Assembly (NCBI RefSeq): GCF_032118995.1
Contig: NC_092659.1
Location: 9,031,177-9,095,176 of the forward strand
Reading direction: 5' to 3'
DNA: 64,000 bases
Source of the DNA: Asterias amurensis
Taxonomy: Eukaryota; Echinodermata; Asteroidea; Forcipulatida; Asteriidae
The notes beneath the pieces were generated by a model. The model ran no database searches. It was not told the origin of the DNA and saw nothing but the letters and a program-made list of their open reading frames with translations. Positions 1 through 10,229 of the stretch are shown piece by piece (the stretch's first letter is position 1; each line of letters starts with the position of its first letter). Both the position numbers and the translations under genes were made by a program.

Positions 1-102
1 CTCTGTATAATTCCAAGGGCAGATCTCTCTCTCCTGCGCCAGGAGTGTGTTTCAGACAGACATTATATATGGCCACTATTATTATTATTAATAAGAGAAA
101 GA

Positions 103-474
103 TTAAAGCCATTATACACTTTCGGTAAACAGTATTGTCCAAGTCCCACACTTCGTGTATCACAACTTATATATAAAATAACAATCCTGTGGAAATTTAG
201 GCTCAATCGGACATCGGAGTCGGGAGAAAATAACGGGAAAACCCACTCCTGTTTTCGCGCGTTTCGCCGTGTCATGACATGTGTTTATAACAAATCCGTA
301 ATTCTCGTTAACGAGAATTTATATTGTTTTACCGTTTTCTCAAAAAGTAAAGCATTTCATGGACTAATATTTCAAGAGAAGTCTTTCACCATTACCTTCT
401 GTAAACCCTGTAAATTATTTGTAAATCTGTGAACTTTTTTTTTTTTCTGTACCGAAAGGGTCCAATGGCTTTAA
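103..474 (+). mobile_element. family B MITE
   Basis: About 370 bp, bounded by TTAA at both ends, with imperfect inverted ends (AAAGCCATT... and ...AATGGCTTT). Internal marks are CGCGCGTTTCGCCGTGTCAT and the palindrome ATTCTCGTTAACGAGAAT. Other copies are at 24250, 27387, 44449, 45131, 54440 and 58961. Confidence 0.85.
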
Positions 475-544
475 GGTGTCCAAAAGGGGTGTCAAATATT
501 CAGAGGCCCTCTCTGATGCATACACGTACCATCAAATTTTGTGT

Positions 545-929
545 ACAGTAATTGTCAAAGACCAGTCTTCTCACTTGCTGTATCTCAACATATGCATAAA
601 ATAACAAACCTGTGAAAATTTGAGCTGGATTGATCGTCTGAGTTGTGAGATAACTATGAAAGAAAAGACACCCTTGTCACACAAATTTGTGTGCTTTCAG
701 ACGCTTGATTTCGAGACCTGAAAATCAAATTCTGATGTCTCGAAATCAAATACAAATATTTTAGTGGAAAATTACTTCTTTCTCGAAAACACTGTTACTT
801 CGGAGGGAGCCGTTTCTCACAATGTTTTAGACTATCAACAGCTCTCCATTGCTTGTTACAAGTAAGTTTTAATGCTTACAAAAATAACAGTTATTTTGAG
901 TAATTATCAATAGTGTCCAGTGCCTTTAA
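545..929 (+). mobile_element. family A MITE, forward orientation
   Basis: The right end reads ATAGTGTCCAGTGCCTTTAA; the left terminus is eroded. The core matches the other family A copies (GAGATAACTATGAAAGAAAA and the inverted pair around TTTCGAGACCT). This is the commonest element in the window. Confidence 0.82.
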
Positions 930-1813
930 GGCAACATACCACATCCTTCATTACTCCCTCGCAATCTCCCTGAGCCATGACTACCCTGTAGGGAGGAGAG
1001 TGTCGTCTATTGTCTCTCGTGCTGTTAACTTGCTATTAATGCTGATTAGAGTAATGCAATGGGGCGGTAAGCTCTACCCTTGCCCAATTAATGCAGGATA
1101 GAATTAAGGGCCTTGGTTGAGTGTTAACAAGCCTGCGTCATTTAATATGTAGGTGAGTTTCAAAACTCTCAGGAAACTAGACACATAATCATTAAAGGGT
1201 ATTGGTACCTTTTGTTGATAGAGTTTTTGGGCCATGAAGACACAACTATTGAGGGGTTTTGGAAACTTTTGTAGGTCACGTTTGTGGCCATGACTTGAAT
1301 CCCTACTCACTGTGAATGAAGATGTTTGTAATATAAATTACCTGTAGAAGTTTCGGCTTTGTATCTAGCCGCCAAGTTAAAACAAAAAAAGGGGGAAAAT
1401 CACAGAGCATTGTTTTCAGGAGAGTCGCATAAATATGTTGTTCATGCTAAAATAATGTTCGTCTCCTGAGATGAATTTTGTTGTTGGTGACATTGTTTTA
1501 ATCTATTCTCAAAAACTACAGCACGTAAAGTAATGTTTTAAAGGAAGCTTTCTACCATTGTTATCTTTAAACTATGTAAATTTACATATATGTGTAAGTC
1601 TGTGGACTTTTGTGTTTGTGTCATACCCATACCCTTTAAAAGCTGACATACAGGGCACATGTTTGAAGGTGTTACAATCATTATTGTGGATATCATGAAT
1701 ACTTTTACATTATTAAAGATAAGTTAACAGTCCTCTCGTTCATGATAGCCTCACTGTCATTAATATGCAATGAGTTATAGAACATGCTGCATTCTGTAGA
1801 CAGCTTCATGAAC

Positions 1814-2203
1814 TTAAAGGAACACGTTGCCTTGGATCGGACGAGTTGGTCAAAACGAAAGCGTTTGTAACCGTTTTTTATATAATGCATATGGTTGGAA
1901 AGATGTTTTAAAAGTAGAATACAATGATCCACACAAGTTTGCCTCAAATTTGCGTGGTTTTCCTTCTACTGTGCGAACTAACACGGTCGGCCATTTATGG
2001 GAGTCAAAATTTTGACCCCCATAAATGGCCGACGTGTTAGTCGACGAGGTAAAAGGAAAACCACGCAATTTTGAGGCACGTTTGTGTGGATCATTGTATT
2101 CTACTTTTACAACATCTTTCTACCCATATGCATTTTATAAAAAACGGTTACAAACGCTTTTCAAAGACCAACTCGACCGATCCAAGGCAATGTGTTCCTT
2201 TAA
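1814..2203. mobile_element. family C palindromic MITE
   Basis: 390 bp bounded by TTAA. The two halves are inverted copies of each other across a centre at GAGTCAAAATTTTGACCCC near 2003-2021, so the single strand folds into one long hairpin. The ends read AAAGGAACACGTTGCCTTGG and its complement. Confidence 0.9.
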
Positions 2204-2873
2204 AGGATACGTTTGGTAAGCACTCTTAAAATTATTGCCAATGAAAACTTTGGGTTTGAAGCCTATAGCAGCTTGCGATAGTATAAAACATTTTAAGAAG
2301 CATTTCATTTGGATTTATTGTGGTTAAATGTAAAAAGATGTCAGTTTTGATTTCCCCAAATTTGCCAATCTAAGAAGCGTTATTGTCATTAAAAGGGTTT
2401 CTCACATTGTGTATTCCTATTAGGGACTATTTTTCCTACTTGGTTACATATTATACAGTCTTTTTTTGATATTTCGCTCCAGATATCCGGTTATATCTCA
2501 GAAAATTGACCACCTTTTGAAATGATCTTTTCACATGGATAGTTTTTTTGTAACCATCTACATTTATATTTCACTAAAACAACTGAATGGTTCCAAAAAC
2601 CAAAGGGTTACTTTGACTTTACATGTAAGCCCTGAATAAGTTTTCACAGTAAGCTACATAAAAGTGTAGCAGTTGAGACATTTGTTCTACAATGCAGAAG
2701 GTTGTGGGTTCAAATGCCACCATAGGTGCCTCATGACGAATGGCATGACTCAGAAAGCACTGAGTAGTCAGTGCTCTTTGATGTTTTTAAGGAACAAAAA
2801 CAAATGTAGTCTTCCCTGATGCAACAAGGTCATTAACTAAAACAAAATACTTTATTTCTCTCTCCCCTTACAG

Positions 2874-3062
2874 CTTGTCGGTCTGTCACTCCTAGCCGTG
2901 GGCATATGGGGTATATTTGAACTGAAATACTACCTGGAGCTGTCCAAAACGGACTACTCCAACTTGGAATACGTATTGATTGGAACAGGTAGCTTCATGA
3001 TTGCCGCTGGGATCATCGGATGCTGCGCTACAGTCAAGAATATCGCCTGGCTACTCCAACTC
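2874..3062 (+). CDS. tetraspanin exon: TM1 end to TM2
   Basis: It follows a pyrimidine-rich acceptor ending CAG and stops at a GTGAGT donor, giving 63 codons in phase 0. It encodes the second half of TM1 (LVGLSLLAVGIW), the small extracellular loop and TM2 with the GCC motif. Its last 16 bases and its donor site are repeated twice more downstream (see the tandem repeat entry). Confidence 0.92.
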
Positions 3063-6000
3063 GTGAGTCATATTAGCATTTACATGTATATCGTCCTCTT
3101 CCCCCTCCTTTCAGCCAAAAGGCGTAAAGGTCAACTTGACACACCTGTCATGCCTTTGTTTACATCGATTGAATTTGCCCTGATCTGACCCATTTTCGTT
3201 AGAGCCTTGTTTAAGCAGCAAATATTGCTTATCAAGTTTCTGCTAAGCAGAAATGAGCAGCCAAATGTACAAATGCTGGCTCCTCCAACTCGTGAGTCAA
3301 CTTAGCATTTATATCGTCCTCTTTACTCCTCTCAGCCAAAAGGCATAAAGGTCAACTTGACACACCTGTGTTACATGTACATCGATTGAATTGCCCTGAT
3401 CTGACCCATTTTCGTAGAACCCTGTTTAAGCAGCAAATATTGCTAATGAAATTTCTGCTAAGCAGAAATGAGCAGCTGAATGTAAAAATGCTGGCTCCTC
3501 CAACTCGTGAGTCATTTTAGCATTTATATCGCCCCCTTCCCTCTCCTTTCACCCAAAAGGCGTAAAGGTCAACTTGACACCTGTCATGCCTGTGTTTACA
3601 TCGATTGAATTGCTCTGGACTGACCCATTTTCGTTAGAGCTCTGTTTAAGCAGCAAACATTGCTTATCAACTTTCTGCTAAGCAGAAATGAGCAGCCAAA
3701 TGAGCAGTCAAATGTACAGATTGTGCGTGTGATATTGTAGTTTGGCAGGTTATTTTATTCTGGTAAGCAAAGTTCTTAATCTAGTGTTAAGTGGTGCTTT
3801 TCAAGGCAAGTTATTAAAGAAAATGACACAAAACAAAACATGCAATCGTTGAACATTGTAAAATGTGAGGTTCTCTTATATTTGAATTTTGTGCTGTGGT
3901 ATTATCCGTCAAATGTGTGATACTTTTTTAAACCTCAATAAAAAAATCCTTCCAAACCATACTGCTGTTAAACATTTCAATAATTAATTGCTACATTATT
4001 TTTATACAATAGTTGCCAACTTTCACAATGCACCTGTGAATAAATAGCAACTTGTAAATTTACCGATTGTTGTTATTGTTGTTATTATTGTTTACAGTAT
4101 GGCGTCATGGTCTTTGTCGTCTTTATTGCTCTACTAGCTGCAGGTATCTCTGGATTTGTTTACCGAAAACCTGTAAGTCACAAAGTTTAACAAACATTTT
4201 TGTTTTTCATAACTATCAAAAATTATACCTGGTGAAAAAAAAATTGTAAAACACAATCCCAATTCGTTTACATTCTCAGTATCATGTAAAAACAACCACA
4301 GGATTATTCTGTCAGGTCTTGTACGGTTTTTGTGATGGCAAAACATTTTTTTCTTAGTTTAAGGAAACTCTAAAAGGATGGAGAGCGCGTCACGTGGGGT
4401 GTTTAAACCTTTGATAATGACCAGTGTTTATAACCGGTTGTGAGCGGATACTCCGCGCTAGTCTTGATGCAAGACGTTTCTTGTAATACGGGCGATGCAG
4501 GCGCTCTCGGTGGGTTGGCCGCGCTGTGTGTGAAAGGAAAACCGGAACGTGTTGCACCAAGACTATACGCGCATGCGCACAGATGTAACCAGAAATTGTT
4601 GGAAATAGGCATGCACACACGGAGGTTGTACATGTACGTGTAACATGTACATACCATGAAGGTAGAAAAATACAGAGCTCAAGCACATCGGAAACGGATA
4701 AGTTTTACAGAGTTTCCTACTTTATTACGCCTTTTAACCCAAAAGGTATTTATGAATGGGATTAAAAGGCCTTCGGCTCGGGCCTTTATCACACGGCAAT
4801 TCGACCCTGCCTGTTTTAAACGGCCGTGAAAGAACTAGTCGCTACCTTTTATTCCCTTATGAAACCCATTGTGGAACACACAACACACAAACAAATACAT
4901 GGATGGAAATATTACTCATCCACTGAAAACCAGTTATTCAGTTATGTTTGGTGCGCGCATTTTGAAAGAAAATAAGGTTTTTGAACAAAAATGTGCACAT
5001 CAAATTTATGGATGTAGAATATGTTGTTTGGCAAGAGAAAAATTTCATAAATTTTCAATGTTAGTCAAAGATTTGATATTAAAGAAACACTCCCCAAGGA
5101 AATAATGTCAGTCAAACCATGCAAATTTTCCCAATACTGTATCTTTTCTGCTTCAAAAGGATTTGTCCGTTTAATTCCATTTGGTCAGCCCAGACATGTC
5201 TCATCTCAGGTTGTGTTTCTTCATTATTGCCAATAATTAAAAAAAGACTCTTGCCAGCGTATGACGTCCTTCAGTAGTCTGTGCGCTCAACCCTGAAACC
5301 TCAGGATCTTATTTCCGCATTGACATGTCATTACTGTTCCAGATGGTGACGGAGTACCATACTGTACAGTCAACCATTACCACCAGTATCGAATAACCCC
5401 TTTGTTGCTATTATGAAAGTGGCCATCTTGTAAGGCAGGCTGTATGCGCTAAATGTATGGTTTTCCAACCATACATTTCAATGCAATTGGTTTGGATTTC
5501 CAGATGGTTTTCCATTTGAAGTGACCCACTTGTACAATTTTAGTTTATTATTAATGACCGAGAAAAAAAGAATCTGATACAGGGTAGGGTTGGGAAGAAT
5601 TTTTGTCTGCTACATTATTATTAAAAATAGCACGTTCTGCTTGTTTGAAAGAAGTGAGTAATCACAAATGCGAAAATTCTGAGTTCTAAAGCAATTTTGT
5701 TTAGAAATTTTCTAAAGAACTATGCTGTTTCAAGATTGCTACCTTATAGGCATGATATTCTTCCTACTTGTTTTAGATATTTTTGTTGAATCTGGTGAAA
5801 CTGAAGGATAAAAAATAAAACACAGACAAAAATACATGTATGTACTGTAAAGTTGTATTCATATCAACATGCAGAGTGTGCACATTCTTTTATTTGTCTA
5901 CCTGTACTTGTACGTTGTCTTACTCAGTAACTTTAATCTTCATTTAAAGGCAGCGGACACTATTGGTAATTACTTAAAATAATTATTAGCATAAAACCTT

Positions 6001-9000
6001 ACTTGGTAACAAGTAATGGGGAACTGTTGATAATATAAAACATTGTGAGAAACGGCGCCCTCTGAAGTAACGTAGTTTTCGAGAAAGAAGTAATTTTTAA
6101 CGAAATTGATTTTGAGACGTCTGAATTTGATTTTGAGGTCTCAAAATCAAGCATCCGAAAGCGCACAACTTCGTGTGACAAGGGTTCTTTTTCTTTCATT
6201 ATTATCTCGCAACTTCGACGACCTATTGAGCTCAAATTTTCACAGGTTTGTTATTTTATGCATGTTGAGATACACCAAGTGAGAAGACTGGTCTTTGACA
6301 ATTGACCAATAGTATCCAGTGTCTTTAAAATAATCAAGACAATCTGGTGAAACTGGAGGATAAAAAACCACCAACAAATTATGTTGATGGTACCATCTTT
6401 TTGTATCAACATACAAAGTGTGTGCACAATCTTCCTTTTGTCTTATCACTTAAAAATGTCATTGTCATTTAAAATGTTCAATTTGGTGAAAGTGGAGGAT
6501 AAAAAAAACCACTGAACAAATATTTGAATGGTATTTATATCAACATACATGCACGTACAGGGTGTGTGCACATTCTTTTATCTGTGTACTTGTACATTGT
6601 CTTACACAGTGTCTTTAATATTAATTTAGAATATTCAATCTGGCGAAACGAGAGGTTAAAAATACACCCCAAAACCAAAAGAAGATTGAGCATGTAGACT
6701 GTGGGAGAAGGGAGATTGGCAGAGGGAATGATGAGGGAAGGCTTTTGTCCAATAATTTATTTGCCTCTTGGAAACTCAAGGACAGCTCGAGAATTACATC
6801 CAGACATGTTAATGTGTTGTGGCTGATTAGGTATGGACATTATTGGTTGTGGATTGCTAGCCATCCCTCAAGTGCGTTGTTGTTGCTGATTAATCAACAG
6901 TTATTTTTGTGAGGTTAGATTGATGACAAGGGAACCAAATTAACAATGTTCCGCATTTAAAGAATCTGTTATACAACTCCTTTTACTGCTCTTTTGTGAT
7001 ATCTTGAAGTTATCATTGGCAGCAAATTTGAATGTATTAAGTCTCAGAATTTATTCAGATAACTGTGTTTATGAAAGCATGTTTGTAAGGAGCGATGTGT
7101 CAGCCATGAAACTGCACTTTTGCTCCCTCAAACAGGGATCCTTATACTTAGGAAAAAGCTCTTTTTGTGTGATGGATCAGGAACAGTTTTAAAGACACTG
7201 GACACTACTGGTTTTCACTTGCTGTATCTCAACATAGATGCATAAAATAACAAACCTGTGAAAACTTGAGTTCGATTGGTCCTCTGAGTTGCGAGACAAC
7301 TATGAAAGAAAAAACACCCTTGTCACACGGAGTTGTGTGCTTTCAGATGCTTGATTTCCAGACCTCAAATTCTAAATCTGAGGTCGCGAAATCATGTAAG
7401 CCTGTTCCATACTTCCTGCGAATGTGAATGCAATACAAATTTTGACGTCACAAATTAGCAACGAATAATTCACTGCATTTGACAATTGTGCTCAACTCCT
7501 GCGAAACATTCGCTGCGAAAACAGCCATGCGACGTCAAAATTTGCAGAATTTTAGCATGAACCGGGCTTAGTTAGGTACAAGTACTTTTTGTCTGAGTAC
7601 AAGAACCAGTAATTTTTTTTCTTAAGCAGAACGAGTCTAGTACAATATGTTTCTTCTGCGAGTTAAAAGAAAAAACCCAGGACTTGACATCGAGTGTGTA
7701 CAAGTACTGAGTACAATTTTGTACAACTCTGATTTTAAAGGAACACGTTGCCTTGGATCGGACGAGTTGGTCTATGAAAAGCGTTTGAAACCGTTTGTGA
7801 TGAAATGCATTTGGTTAGAAAGATGTTTTAAAGTAGAATATAATGATCCACACAAGTATCACTCACAATTGCACGGTTTTCACTTTACATCGCGAACTAA
7901 CACGGTCGGCCATTTATAGGAGTAAAAGTTTTGACTCCCATAAATGGTCGATTGTGTTTGTCGACGAGGTAAAACGAAAAACACGCAATTTCGAGGCATA
8001 TTTATGTAGATCATTGTATTCTACTTTTACAATATCTTTCTAACCATATCGATCTTATAACAAACGGTTACCGGACGCTTTTCAAAGACCAACTCGACCG
8101 ATCCAAGGCAACGTGTTCCTTTAAGATGGTTTATTTGTCTCTCTCACTTTTGTTTTCAGTTGCAAGAGGGATTCAAGGAAGGACTGGAGAAACACATTGA
8201 TGATTACAAGGGATCGTCGAAAGTACCGGATTCATATGTAGACAAACTCCAAGAAAAGGTGAGTTGTTGCCAAATGGAAAGGATGACTGAGGTACAACAA
8301 ACATGTACAGTTTCTTTTAGGGCCCAATTTCATAGAGCTGCTAAGCACAAATATTTGCTTAGCATGCCATTTCTTCCCTGATAAAAACAGGATTACTTAC
8401 CAATATTCCATTTGTTGCATATTGCTTGTTACTGGGATTCAACTGTTGTTTAGTTATCCTGAAAATCACATGGAAATTTGGTTGGTAATCCTGTTTTTAT
8501 CAAGGAAGAAATTTCATGCTAAGCAATCTCTTGTGCTTAGCAGCTCTTTGAAATTGGGCTCAGGTAATAAAACCAAGGGACCCTCGATGACTTGTCACCT
8601 TTTGGCCTGAGATACATGTAATGTGTAGAGAAAATGATGAAGAAATATAAGTTTTCCGAAACACGGGAGAGAAACCGCAAAATCCAGAAGCACACTGCAA
8701 TGAACAGTGATTTTTGAGGTCCGGGGCAAATGCTTTTTTCCTCGAAACATCTAACATGCATGACATATGGAAAATTTGTCTGGAGAATTCACCAAGGCAT
8801 TTTCTTCTTGGTAAAGGGCACCCTATGATGAAATTGCAAATTTGTACTGGAGCATTTCAAGGGCACCAAGGCAATGACTAGGGGACGCGGAGGCAATCGC
8901 CGATGTTGCCTCCATGAAGTATCAGGCCTGAATTTAAAAACAGTTACATGTAGTAAGATGGAATGTCAATTTTGTTTCTGAAAAAGTGCTTTACATTAAA

Positions 9001-10041
9001 GTCTTTTCCGCAAAATATTATCATTTTTGAAAGCACAGGATTTCAGAGAATAAACTTATATTTATGTTCATGAAGCTTGGTTTTCAATAAAGGTTTTTAA
9101 CAATATGTAGTTGGGAAAAAGAAACTTTTACATGAACAGGTATGAACAAAATAAACTCCCTCTTAACCATACATTGTTTTGGTATTTTGCTCTGCCTTGG
9201 CAACTTGCTTACATTTTATGTACATGCACGTGCCAGCGAGTAATCGCTTGGCAATACATCGCCGAAGTCATTGATCAAATCCCCCGACAAACACGCTTTA
9301 ATGCATGATAGATTAAGGCTGGAGCGCTTTAAATACGAGAGAGATGCGTCCTTAACTCATGGTTTATAATCTAGCCACTTCACTGCCACTACATCAACAA
9401 GAAGACTCCTTCCCCAACAGACTGTATCATTCAGCCATGAATCCAATGATAGTCGACATCTAATTATCTGGCAATTCCCATGTGGACCCAGTTCCCAGTA
9501 ACTGATAGGCAGAAAATGTTGTGTAGTGTAAATTTAGTCGCTAATGATAGCAAAAGTCAGCTGGGAACTATTTAATCGTCTGTATTCTGAATTGAAAACA
9601 GACTGGTTACCTGTGTTTTTTGCTTACCAAGGTTTTTAATACATGATATGCACATGCATGTACTGGCCTATTTGATAAGGCATTAGACTCTAGCTCTGGT
9701 GTGTCTGTTCAGCAGGTTGTGGGTTTGAGTCCCAGACGTGACACTTGTGTCCTTGGGCAAGACCCTAACCATGTTTCACCCCGAATATTTTATTTTAGAA
9801 CAAACCGAAAACATGTAATGAAAACTGCATCGATCATCAATAACAAATCTTTCTTCAGCTGCGCCACGCATCTGGAACAACGTTCAAATCTCTTCTCAAA
9901 ACTTATCTTATGTCACAGGTTTTCAAGGACTAATTTTGTTGTGTCTGTTTTTTTCTTTGTTTTGTTTTGTTTTGTTTGTTGTTGGTTTTACTGCGCCTTG
10001 AACACCCAGCAGGGTGGGTACGTGCGCATTACGTACAAGTC

Positions 10042-10112
<71 letters not shown>

Positions 10113-10162
10113 GTTATTATTACTATTACTATTACTATTACTATTACTATTACTATTACTAT

Positions 10163-10229
<67 letters not shown>

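Larger units (their letters stand above)
1..2873. other. intron sequence upstream of first visible tetraspanin exon
   Basis: No coding exon is supported here. The next exon begins in phase 0 in the middle of transmembrane segment 1, so the exon with the start codon should lie upstream of the window. The stretch holds a family B element (103-474), a family A element (545-929), a palindromic family C element (1814-2203) and a SINE-like piece with a tRNA B-box motif near 2700-2720. Between them I see only AT-rich unique sequence. Confidence 0.6.
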
